This document shows positions 32,711 through 40,377 of a stretch of DNA of 42,711 nucleotides, one piece after another. Numbering within the stretch: the first letter of the stretch is position 1; the number at the start of each line of letters is the position of its first letter. The position numbers were made by a program, and so were the translations under genes. A model generated the notes under the pieces. The model saw only the letters and a program-made list of their open reading frames with translations. It did not search any database and was not told where the DNA came from. Origin of the DNA: Hyphomicrobiales bacterium (lineage in GTDB: Bacteria; Pseudomonadota; Alphaproteobacteria; Rhizobiales; Rhizobiaceae); assembly GCA_900472625.1 (NCBI GenBank), contig UCIT01000042.1, forward strand, positions 2,285-44,995, read 5' to 3'.

Positions 32711-34015
32711 TCAGACCAGCACCGCGTGATCGACGAGATCCTCGGTGCCGAAGAACTTCAGGTAGCGCTCCACTTCGGAAGGCTCGCCGGTGGCCTTCTG
32801 CGGATTGTCGGAGAGCTTGACCGCCGGCCGTCCGTTGGCGTCGCTCACCTTGCAGACGATAGAGATCGGGTTGAGGCCGGAGATTTCGGTCGGCGCGCAG
32901 CCGGCGAAGTCGTTGGTCAGGTTGGTGCCCCAGCCGAAGCTCATCCGCACGCGTCCCTCGAAATGCTTGTAGGTGTCGATGATCGCGTCGACGTCCATGC
33001 CGTCGGAGAAGATCAGCAGCTTCTGGCGCGGGTCGCGGCCCATCTTCTTCCACCAGGCGATGATCTTCTCGCCGCCTTCGATCGGCGGGGCGCTGTCGGG
33101 GCGAAAGCCGGTCCAGTCGGCCACCCATTCCGGCGCGTCGCGCAGGAAGGCGGCGGTTCCGAAGGCATCCGGCAGCACGATCAGCAGATTGCCACCATAG
33201 AGCTTGTTCCAGTCGCGCAGCACCTTGTAGGGCGCGTTGTGCAGCTCCTCGTCGCTCTGCGCCAGAGCAGCGGCCACCATCGGCAGCTCATGCGCATTGG
33301 TGCCGACGGCTTCCAGATCGTTGTCCATGGCGAGCAGCACGTTGCTGGTGCCGGTAAAGCCCGGGCCGATGCCTTCCTTCAGCGCTTCCACGCACCAGCG
33401 CTGCCAGAGGAAGCTGTGGCGGCGGCGGGTGCCGAAGTCGGAGATGCGCAGACCCGGCAGCTCCCGCAGCCGCTCGACCTTTTCCCACATCCGCGCCTTG
33501 GCTCGCGCATAGAGCACGTCGAGCGTGAACGGTCCGAGCGCCCTCAGCGCCGAGCGCGAGCGCAATTCGTTGATGATGGCGAGCGCCGGGATTTCCCACA
33601 TCGTGGTCTCTTTCCACGAGCCGTGGAAATCCAGCACATATTGTCCGTCGCGCTTCGACAACTCGTATTCCGGCAGCTGGAAATGCGACAGCCACGCAAG
33701 AAACTCGGGCTCGAAGATCTGCGCGCGGCCGTAGAAACTGTTCCCCGCCAGCCAGATCATCTCCTTCTTGGAGAGCTTTAGCGTCCGCGCATGATCGAGC
33801 TGCTCGCGCAGCTCCCGCTCGTCGATCTCCTCAGCCAGCAGCACGCGCTTGGTGCGGTTGATCACGGTGAAGGTGGCATCGACGTCAGGATAGAGCTTCC
33901 AGATCATCTGCAGCATCAGAAGCTTGTAGAAGTCCGTGTCGATCAGGCTGCGGACGATCGGATCGAGCTTCCAGGCATGATTGTATACCCGACGTGCGAT
34001 ATCTGTCTTGGCCAT
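32711..34015 (-). CDS. pncB: nicotinate phosphoribosyltransferase
   Basis: This is a 434-aa enzyme of NAD salvage (Preiss-Handler pathway) joining nicotinate and PRPP. Typical stretches are SLIDTDFYKLLMLQMIWKLY near the N-terminus, DFGTRRRHSFLWQ in the middle, and IFSDGMDVDAIIDTYKHFEG and SFGWGTNLTNDF in the C-terminal part. The ATG at 34015 has TGGAG upstream; a TTG at 34033 would add six residues. The length is slightly more than E. coli PncB (400 aa), as common in alphaproteobacteria. It is a single-gene unit; no regulator is seen next to it. Confidence 0.95.
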   Translation of the reverse strand: MAKTDIARRVYNHAWKLDPIVRSLIDTDFYKLLMLQMIWKLYPDVDATFTVINRTKRVLLAEEIDERELREQLDHARTLKLSKKEMIWLAGNSFYGRAQIFEPEFLAWLSHFQLPEYELSKRDGQYVLDFHGSWKETTMWEIPALAIINELRSRSALRALGPFTLDVLYARAKARMWEKVERLRELPGLRISDFGTRRRHSFLWQRWCVEALKEGIGPGFTGTSNVLLAMDNDLEAVGTNAHELPMVAAALAQSDEELHNAPYKVLRDWNKLYGGNLLIVLPDAFGTAAFLRDAPEWVADWTGFRPDSAPPIEGGEKIIAWWKKMGRDPRQKLLIFSDGMDVDAIIDTYKHFEGRVRMSFGWGTNLTNDFAGCAPTEISGLNPISIVCKVSDANGRPAVKLSDNPQKATGEPSEVERYLKFFGTEDLVDHAVLV

Positions 34016-34169
34016 GCGCTCCACCCCATCCAATTCGATCGGATGCGCCTCGCCGGGCGCACGAAAACGACCGGCTCGTGCGCCTTCTTATCGAAAACTC
34101 AGCCGGTAATGTCCAGAACAAATAAGACATGCGACCTTTAGCGGCCGCGTCGGCGATCGGTAGACCGGC

Positions 34170-34463
34170 TCATGGCGCGGGTGCTGCCGATGGCCGCGTA
34201 CTCGTCTGTCCCTGCGGAGAGGCGGTTATGCCTGTCGATGGCGTCGTCTGTTGCGGCGGGTCGCGTTGCGGCATCTGGTAGCGGCTCCAGATTTCCGCCG
34301 GAATCCACACGGCGAACGCCACCAGCAACGCTGCGATCAGCACGCGCAGGATGCGCAGGCTGGTTGGCGAACGCTTGTCAGCGGCGGCCCGGATTCTTTG
34401 CTTGGCCTGCTCTTCGGCCTTGTCGGCCTGCCCATCCCACCGTGTCGCCATCTGGTCAGCCAT
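34170..34463 (-). CDS. small membrane protein of unknown function
   Basis: This is a 97-aa protein: a charged, Ala/Lys/Glu/Gln-rich N-terminal part (1-32, possibly helical), one membrane segment (about 38-56, LRILRVLIAALLVAFAVWIP), and a low-complexity Pro/Thr/Ser/Gln-rich C-terminus. The ATG at 34463 has AGAGG upstream. I do not recognise a family. It lies between pncB and the hydroxyacid dehydrogenase gene with gaps on both sides, so it is probably independent. Confidence 0.6.
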   Translation of the reverse strand: MADQMATRWDGQADKAEEQAKQRIRAAADKRSPTSLRILRVLIAALLVAFAVWIPAEIWSRYQMPQRDPPQQTTPSTGITASPQGQTSTRPSAAPAP

Positions 34464-34559
34464 CCCAGCCTCTTTCTGATAGTGAAGAGGCCTGCTTCGA
34501 TCGGCCTCGTAACCTCGCGAAAACTAACGGATTTCCCGGACAATGGTTCCCGGAGGCTC

Positions 34560-35513
34560 TCAATAGCCGAGGCTGCGGTCAACGACGTACTGCAAGGACT
34601 CGCCGCGCTCGAAGCGGGCGATCTGCGTTTCGACATGCCGAAACAGCGCGTTCTCTTCGGAGGCAGCAGCATCGTGCGGGGTGATGAACACGTTCTCCAA
34701 TGCCCAGAGCGGGCTGTTCTCAGGCAGCGGCTCGACCTCGAACACGTCGAGCGAGGCACCGCCGAGCACACCGCGCTCGACGGCCGTCACGATATCGGCC
34801 TCGACCTGGCTCTTGCCGCGTCCGGCATTGAGGAACACCGGCCTGCCCAGCGCGCCGCCCTGCCGCAGCTTCGAAAACAGATCGAGATTGTAGAAGCCCG
34901 TCGTCTCGGGCGTCAAAGGCAGCAGGCCAACCAGGATGTCGGTCTTGCCGAGGAAGACGTCGAGCGCGCCGGCGTCGAAGGTCTCGATGCCGTCGATCGC
35001 CTTGGCGGTGCGCGACCAGCCGATGACATTGAAGCCCATGACCTTCAGCTTGGTAACAGCATCCTGTCCGAGCACGCCGAGGCCCATGACGCCGACAGTC
35101 AGTTCGCAGGCCTCCGGCGCCACCTGCCGGCCCCATTCTCGCCGACGCTGCAGCCGGTCATGCTCCGTCTGCCCGCGCAGGTGCATCAGGCACTGCATCA
35201 CCACCCATTCGCTCATCCGATCCGTCAGGCTGCGATCGACGAAACGCACGATCGGCACCTCGGGCAGGCCGGGCAGCGTCATGAAGCTGTCGACCCCGGC
35301 GCCGCCGGAGAAGATCACCCTCAGGTCGGGCGCCCGCTCGAAGAGGTCTGCGTCCGGCTTCCACAAAAGCGCATAGTCGAGACCGGCGAGATCGCGACCC
35401 CTGGTCGCGGGGTCGGCGAGATTGATGCTTCCGCGATCGGCAAAGACGGTCTTCAGGATGCGCGCGACGGTTTCGGAATTGAACTTGAGATCGACGAGAA
35501 TGGGAGCGGGCAT
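34560..35513 (-). CDS. D-2-hydroxyacid dehydrogenase, GhrA-like (glyoxylate/hydroxypyruvate reductase)
   Basis: This is a 317-aa NAD(P)-dependent reductase. The Rossmann motif is GLGVLG (144-149). The catalytic set is Arg232 in NAGRG, Glu261 in DVFEVEPLP, and His280 in ITPHDAAAS. The first 100 residues are divergent, as in the GhrA subgroup. The ATG at 35513 lies 20 bases after the yejF stop, so it is probably the last gene of the yej operon. A longer reading through yejF sequence is not meaningful. The substrate preference (glyoxylate, hydroxypyruvate) is inferred from the family. Confidence 0.9.
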   Translation of the reverse strand: MPAPILVDLKFNSETVARILKTVFADRGSINLADPATRGRDLAGLDYALLWKPDADLFERAPDLRVIFSGGAGVDSFMTLPGLPEVPIVRFVDRSLTDRMSEWVVMQCLMHLRGQTEHDRLQRRREWGRQVAPEACELTVGVMGLGVLGQDAVTKLKVMGFNVIGWSRTAKAIDGIETFDAGALDVFLGKTDILVGLLPLTPETTGFYNLDLFSKLRQGGALGRPVFLNAGRGKSQVEADIVTAVERGVLGGASLDVFEVEPLPENSPLWALENVFITPHDAAASEENALFRHVETQIARFERGESLQYVVDRSLGY

Positions 35514-35533
35514 GATCTTCTTTGGGTTTCGTA

Positions 35534-37162
35534 TCAATGTTGAACTGATGGCGTCGGCACCGCCTCGATGTTGAAGGCCGCGGCCATCAGCGCCTTGGTG
35601 TAGTCGTCCTTCGGCGCCCGGAAAATCTCGGCCGATGGCCCCTGTTCCACCACCTTGCCGAAGCGCATGACGATCACCTCGTTGGCCAGCGCCTTCACCA
35701 CCTTGAGATCGTGGCTGATGAAGAGATAGGCGAGGTCGTGCTTCTGCTGCAGGTCGCGCAGCAGGTCGACCACCTGCGCCTGCACGCTCATGTCGAGCGC
35801 AGACGTCGGCTCGTCGAGCATCACGAAGCGCGGCTTCAGCACCATGGCGCGGGCAATGGCGATGCGCTGCCGCTGGCCGCCGGAAAATTCGTGCGGGTAG
35901 CGCCAGCGTGTCGAGGGATCGAGCCCCACCTCCTCCAGCGCCCAGCATACCCGCCTGTCGCGTTCCTCGTAGGAGAGACCGCGCTCATGCACCTTCAGCC
36001 CCTCGGCAATGATGTCGCCCACCGACATGCGCGGGCTGAGCGATCCGTAAGGGTCCTGGAACACCACCTGCATCTGGTTGCGCAGCGGCCGCATCTCGGT
36101 GAATGAATAGTCGGCTATATCCTTGCCGACGAAGCTGATCCGGCCCTTGGACGAGATCAGCCGCGTCAGCGCCAGCCCCAGCGTCGTCTTGCCGGACCCG
36201 GACTCGCCGACCACGCCGAGCGTCTGCCCGGCCCGCAGCGATAGATCGATCCCATCGACCGCCTTGACGTGATCCACCACCGTGCGCATCAGCCCGGCCT
36301 TGATCGGGAACCACACCTTGATGTCGGATCCCTGCATGACGAGGGGCTTGGAGGCATCGGCCAGCGGCGGCTCGCCGCGCGGTTCCGAGGCCAGCAGGTG
36401 GCGGGTGTATTCGTGCTGCGGATTGCCGAACACCTGCTCGACCGTCCCGGTCTCGACGATCTTGCCCTTTGTCATCACGCAGACCCGGTCGGCGAACTTG
36501 CGCACGATGCCAAGGTCGTGGGTGATGAACAGCATCGACATGCCGTGCTCGCCCTTCAGCTGTCGGAGCAGCTCGAGGATCTGCGCCTGCACGGTCACAT
36601 CGAGCGCCGTCGTCGGCTCGTCGGCGATCAAGAGTTCCGGCCGGTTGGCGAGCGCCATGGCGATCATCACCCGCTGCCGTTGGCCGCCGGAGAGTTCATG
36701 CGGATAGGCCTTCAGCCGCTTTTCCGGCTCGCGGATGCCCACCTGGTTCAACAGTTCCAGCACCCGCTTGCGCGCCGCCGCGCCCTTCAGGCCCTGGTGC
36801 AGCTCAAGGATCTCGGCGATCTGCTTTTCGATGGTGTGCAGCGGATTGAGCGAGGTCATCGGCTCCTGGAAGATCATCGTGATGTCGTTGCCGCGCACGT
36901 CGCGCAACGCCTTGTCGGATGCCTTCAACAGGTCCTTGCCCTTGAACAGGATCTCGCCCGAGGGATGGCTGGCCGAGGGGTATGGCAGCAGCCGCAGGAT
37001 CGAATTGGCCGATACCGACTTGCCCGACCCGGATTCGCCGACCAGCGCCACCACCTCGCCCTTGTTGACGTCGAACGAAATCCTGTCCACCGCCACCGAC
37101 GTCTGGCCCCCCTGGTGGAAGGCAACGGAAAGATCGCGGACGGACAGCAGCGGTTCGGTCAT
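35534..37162 (-). CDS. yejF: peptide ABC transporter ATP-binding protein YejF
   Basis: This is a 542-aa tandem ABC ATPase, close in size to E. coli YejF (529 aa). Domain 1 has Walker A GESGSGKS at 42-49 and signature LSGGQRQR. Domain 2 has a second GESGSGKT and FSGGQRQR. Both sites look catalytically complete. It energises the YejBE permeases; Yej systems import peptides and in Ensifer and Salmonella help resist antimicrobial peptides. The ATG overlaps the stop of the PIN-domain gene (ATGA), an unusual coupling. A longer reading upstream runs through the PIN gene in another frame and was rejected. Confidence 0.95.
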   Translation of the reverse strand: MTEPLLSVRDLSVAFHQGGQTSVAVDRISFDVNKGEVVALVGESGSGKSVSANSILRLLPYPSASHPSGEILFKGKDLLKASDKALRDVRGNDITMIFQEPMTSLNPLHTIEKQIAEILELHQGLKGAAARKRVLELLNQVGIREPEKRLKAYPHELSGGQRQRVMIAMALANRPELLIADEPTTALDVTVQAQILELLRQLKGEHGMSMLFITHDLGIVRKFADRVCVMTKGKIVETGTVEQVFGNPQHEYTRHLLASEPRGEPPLADASKPLVMQGSDIKVWFPIKAGLMRTVVDHVKAVDGIDLSLRAGQTLGVVGESGSGKTTLGLALTRLISSKGRISFVGKDIADYSFTEMRPLRNQMQVVFQDPYGSLSPRMSVGDIIAEGLKVHERGLSYEERDRRVCWALEEVGLDPSTRWRYPHEFSGGQRQRIAIARAMVLKPRFVMLDEPTSALDMSVQAQVVDLLRDLQQKHDLAYLFISHDLKVVKALANEVIVMRFGKVVEQGPSAEIFRAPKDDYTKALMAAAFNIEAVPTPSVQH

Positions 37163-37632
37163 CGGGACATGCTTTCGATCAGGGAGGAGAGGGTGGCATC
37201 GTCGGGCTTGGCAAGCGTGAAGGGAAGGGCCTCGGTCGGCCCCGGCCCGATACGCTTGTCGGACGAGAGAAAGTGGGTGCAGCCGCATGCGATCGCTGTT
37301 GCGACATGCACGGCGTCGGGCAGCTTGCGCGAGGGATTGGCGGCCCTGAGCCTCGCCGCCGATATCAGGATGTCGCGGGTGACAGGCTGGACGTTGAGCC
37401 ATGCGTTGCCGCGCAGAAGATTGCGGTAGAAACCGATCAGTGAACTGTCGGCGTTTTTGTCGGGAATAACGAGCAATTCGCCCAATGTCAGCTCGCTCGT
37501 CACCAGACGCGGTGGGCTGGACACCATCACGCCGGAGAGAAGAATGGCGGCCTTGTTTGCCACGCTATCCGACGTTTCGAAGGCTTTTATGATGATATTG
37601 GTGTCGAGATAGATCCGCCCCACCTGATCCAT
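37159..37632 (-). CDS. PIN-domain toxin (VapC-like), embedded in the yej operon
   Basis: This is a 157-aa PIN-domain predicted endoribonuclease. All four acidic residues expected of an active PIN nuclease are visible: Asp10 in YLDTNIII, Glu47 in TSELTLGE, Asp106 in KLPDAVHVATA, and Asp125 in LSSDKRI. The ATG at 37632 overlaps the antitoxin-like stop (TGATG), and its own stop overlaps the yejF ATG. A GTG at 37644 would add four residues. Size and arrangement fit a type II toxin. RNA target and activity are unknown. Confidence 0.88.
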   Translation of the reverse strand: MDQVGRIYLDTNIIIKAFETSDSVANKAAILLSGVMVSSPPRLVTSELTLGELLVIPDKNADSSLIGFYRNLLRGNAWLNVQPVTRDILISAARLRAANPSRKLPDAVHVATAIACGCTHFLSSDKRIGPGPTEALPFTLAKPDDATLSSLIESMSR

Positions 37633-37910
37633 CAATAATCCCACTCGTCCCGCAGTTCGCGAATACGGGCGACAGCCTCCTCCTCCGTAACGGAGCGGCG
37701 TCCATCGGAAAGAAGGCGTTCGCGTATGGCCATGATCTCGTGTTGTTCGATCGGTCCCTTCCGCAGGAACGGATCGTCGTTCTCGACCAAATCACTCGCC
37801 CGCGGCTCGGTCTCGACCACGACACGCACAGTCGTTACGCCCTCAAGCCCCTGCCGCAAATCCTCGGGAAGCTTCGATACCGGATAATGATCACGCACAA
37901 TCTTGTTCAT
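37632..37910 (-). CDS. putative antitoxin of the PIN toxin
   Basis: This is a small acidic protein (92 aa from the ATG at 37910, or 95 aa from the ATG at 37919) directly upstream of the PIN gene and overlapping it by one base. The N-terminal half (KIVRDHYPVSKLPEDLRQGL, then TVRVVVETE) is compact. The C-terminus RIRELRDEWDY, with Trp and acidic residues, resembles the toxin-binding tails of antitoxins. I see no clear AbrB, RHH or Phd motif, so the type is unclear. Position, size and overlap make antitoxin the best call. Confidence 0.7.
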   Translation of the reverse strand: MNKIVRDHYPVSKLPEDLRQGLEGVTTVRVVVETEPRASDLVENDDPFLRKGPIEQHEIMAIRERLLSDGRRSVTEEEAVARIRELRDEWDY

Positions 37911-37927
37911 CGCGGTCATGCTCCATC

Positions 37928-37946
37928 AGTTGCAACATCGGCAACT
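37928..37946. promoter_or_regulatory. candidate operator of the embedded TA pair
   Basis: AGTTGC (37928-37933) and GCAACT (37941-37946) form a 6-bp inverted repeat with a 7-base spacer. The first arm overlaps the perfect palindrome GTTGCAAC (37929-37936). It lies immediately upstream of the antitoxin start in the 64-base gap after yejE. TA modules usually autoregulate through such repeats. Confidence 0.4.
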
Positions 37947-37983
37947 CTACCCGCAAACCCCTGACATGACGAGACCGCGCCGA

Positions 37984-39132
37984 TCATCCAAACGTCTTCC
38001 GCGGATCGAACGCATCGCGCACCGCCTCGCCGATGAAGATCAAGAGCGACAGCATGATCGACATGGCGAAGAACGCCGTCAGCCCCAGCCACGGCGCCTG
38101 CAGGTTGGCTTTGCCCTGCGCGATCATCTCGCCGAGCGACGGCGAGCCCGGTGGCATGCCGAAGCCGAGGAAGTCGAGCGAGGTCAGCGTGGTGATCGAG
38201 CCGGAGAGGATGAACGGCAGGAAGGTCAGCGTCGCCACCATCGCGTTCGGCAGCAGATGTCGCCACATGATCGTCCGGTTGTTGACTCCGAGCGCGCGGG
38301 CCGCGCGCACATATTCGAAATTGCGCGCCCTGAGAAACTCGGCGCGCACGATCCCCACGAAGCCGACCCACGAGAACATCAGCATGATCCCGAGCAGCAC
38401 GAAGAAGCCGGGCGGCAGGATGGCGGCGATGATCAGGAGAATATAGAGCACCGGCATCGACGACCAGATCTCGATGAAGCGCTGCAGGATAAGGTCGGTC
38501 CAGCCGCCGAAATAGCCCTGAACGGCGCCGGCCGCGACGCCGACCACCGCCGAGCAGATCGTCAGCACCAGCCCGAACAGCACCGAGATCCGGAAGCCGT
38601 AGATGACGCGGGCAAACACGTCGCGCGCCTGGTCGTCGGTGCCGAGCCAGTTGAGGTTGCTCCAGCTGCAGTTGGGGTCGTCGACCCCTTGAGGATAGCC
38701 CGAGCAGCGCTCCTGCCCGCTCATCATCCAGAACGGAGCCGTCGGCGCCGAATGCGGGATGTTGGAGTTCACCGAGCGGTAGGAATAGCGGATCGGCGGC
38801 CAGATCATCCAGCCGTTGGCGTTGATCTCGTCGGAAATCACGTCGGAGCGGTAGTCGGTCTCGGCCAGGAAGCCGCCGAACTTCTCCTCGGGGTAGTTGA
38901 CGAGAACAGGAAACAGGATCTCGCCCTTGTAGGAGGCGATGATCGGCCGGTCGTTGGCGATGAATTCGGAAAACAGGCTGAGACCGAAGAGAACGAGGAA
39001 CAGCCAGAGCGACCAGTAGCCGCGCCGGTTGGCCTTGAAGTTCTTCCAGCGCCGGATGTTGGTCGGCGACAGCAGCCCCTTGCGCGGTGGCTTGACGGGC
39101 GTGGCGGTCGTGGGCTTGGCGGCGGTATCCAT
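37984..39132 (-). CDS. yejE: peptide ABC transporter permease YejE
   Basis: This is a 382-aa DppC-type permease. It has a Pro/Lys-rich N-terminal tail (1-30) and a first membrane segment (about 40-58). The long periplasmic insert typical of YejE follows (about 60-165, with PPIRYSYRSVN and NWLGTDDQARDVFARV). Five C-terminal membrane segments include the EAA loop ARALGVNNRTIMWRHLLPN. It ends with VRDAFDPRKTFG. It is about 40 residues longer than E. coli YejE. The ATG overlaps the yejB stop by one base (TGATG). Confidence 0.95.
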   Translation of the reverse strand: MDTAAKPTTATPVKPPRKGLLSPTNIRRWKNFKANRRGYWSLWLFLVLFGLSLFSEFIANDRPIIASYKGEILFPVLVNYPEEKFGGFLAETDYRSDVISDEINANGWMIWPPIRYSYRSVNSNIPHSAPTAPFWMMSGQERCSGYPQGVDDPNCSWSNLNWLGTDDQARDVFARVIYGFRISVLFGLVLTICSAVVGVAAGAVQGYFGGWTDLILQRFIEIWSSMPVLYILLIIAAILPPGFFVLLGIMLMFSWVGFVGIVRAEFLRARNFEYVRAARALGVNNRTIMWRHLLPNAMVATLTFLPFILSGSITTLTSLDFLGFGMPPGSPSLGEMIAQGKANLQAPWLGLTAFFAMSIMLSLLIFIGEAVRDAFDPRKTFG

Positions 39133-40223
39133 CACACGTCCCTCCGCTCGAAGTCGATGCGCGGATCGATCCAGGTGTAGATCAGGTCCGAGATCAGGCT
39201 GACGAACAGGCCGAGCAGCGAAAAGATGTAGAGTGTCGCGAACACGATGGGATAGTCGCGGTTGACGACCGAGAGATAACCGAGCCGGCCGAGGCCATCG
39301 AGCGAGAAGATGTTCTCGATCAGCAGCGAGCCGGTGAAGAAGGCCGAGATGAACGCGCCGGGAAAGCCGGCGATGATGATCAGCATGGCGTTGCGGAACA
39401 CGTGCCCGTAAAGCACCTGCCGCTCGTTCAGCCCTTTCGCGCGTGCCGTGACGACGTACTGCTTCTTGATCTCCTCGATGAAGGAGTTCTTGGTCAGCAG
39501 CGTCGTGGTCGCGAACGCCGCCAAAGACAGCGAGATCAGCGGTAGCGCCAGGTGCCAGAAATAGTCGAGCGGCTTCTGCCACCACGCAAGCTGGTCGAAA
39601 TTGTCGGACACCAGCCCGCGCAGCGGAAACCAGTCGTAGAACGACCCGCCGGCAAAGAGCACGATCAGCAGGATGCCGAACAGGAAGCTCGGAACCGCAT
39701 AGCCGACGATGATCACGCCTGATGTCCAGACGTCGAAGGTCGAGCCGTCCTTCACCGCCTTGCGGATGCCGAGCGGGATCGAGATGCCGTAGGAGAAGAT
39801 CATGATCCAGATGCCGAGCGAGGCCGACACCGGCAGCTTGTCCTTGATCAGCTCGAGCACGGATGTGTTGCGGAAGAAGCTCTCGCCGAAATCGAAGCGG
39901 ATATAGTTCCACATCATCTCGCCGAAGCGCGTCAGCGGCGGCTTGTCGAAGCCGAACTGCTTCTCGAGCTTCTTGATCAGGTCGGGATCAAGCCCCTGCG
40001 CACCGCGATATTTCGAGCCGCCCTCGTCCATGCCTGATCCCATCAGGTCGCCGCCACCGCCGGAAAGCCGGGCATCCGCGCCTTGCGCGTCGCCCGTCAG
40101 CTGCGCGATCACCTGCTCGACAGGGCCACCCGGGGCGAACTGGATGACGGTGAACGAGATCGCCATGATGCCGATAATGGTCGGGATCATCAAAAGCAGG
40201 CGGCGAAGAACATAGGCTCCCAT
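39132..40223 (-). CDS. yejB: peptide ABC transporter permease YejB
   Basis: This is a 363-aa DppB-type permease matching the length of E. coli YejB (364 aa). After the first membrane segment comes the FAPGGPVEQ motif, then the Yej-specific periplasmic insert (about 45-110, Gly-rich with SKYRGAQGLDPDLIKKLEKQ). Five further membrane segments follow, with the EAA loop VTARAKGLNERQVLYGHVFRN. It is the second gene of the operon, 154 bases after yejA. Confidence 0.96.
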   Translation of the reverse strand: MGAYVLRRLLLMIPTIIGIMAISFTVIQFAPGGPVEQVIAQLTGDAQGADARLSGGGGDLMGSGMDEGGSKYRGAQGLDPDLIKKLEKQFGFDKPPLTRFGEMMWNYIRFDFGESFFRNTSVLELIKDKLPVSASLGIWIMIFSYGISIPLGIRKAVKDGSTFDVWTSGVIIVGYAVPSFLFGILLIVLFAGGSFYDWFPLRGLVSDNFDQLAWWQKPLDYFWHLALPLISLSLAAFATTTLLTKNSFIEEIKKQYVVTARAKGLNERQVLYGHVFRNAMLIIIAGFPGAFISAFFTGSLLIENIFSLDGLGRLGYLSVVNRDYPIVFATLYIFSLLGLFVSLISDLIYTWIDPRIDFERRDV

Positions 40224-40377
40224 CAGCGAGCGGCCTCCGGGGAGTTCTGTTGTAGGCTATCCAGTCTATCGCCGCTCAATCCAAAAACCTTCCTTCACCG
40301 GCCACGCCGGCTCTGCTCGTCCGAAGTGATTCGGCTGGCCCATTTGGAGCCCAGCCGTCAGGTCAATGCAAGTCCGC
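40224..40377. other. yejA-yejB intergenic region with small hairpins
   Basis: In this 154-base gap CCGGC/GCCGG and GGCTGG/CCAGCC can form short stems near 40299-40311 and 40333-40352. Neither has a good T-run. Such gaps after binding-protein genes often hold mRNA-stabilising or partially terminating structures. Confidence 0.35.
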
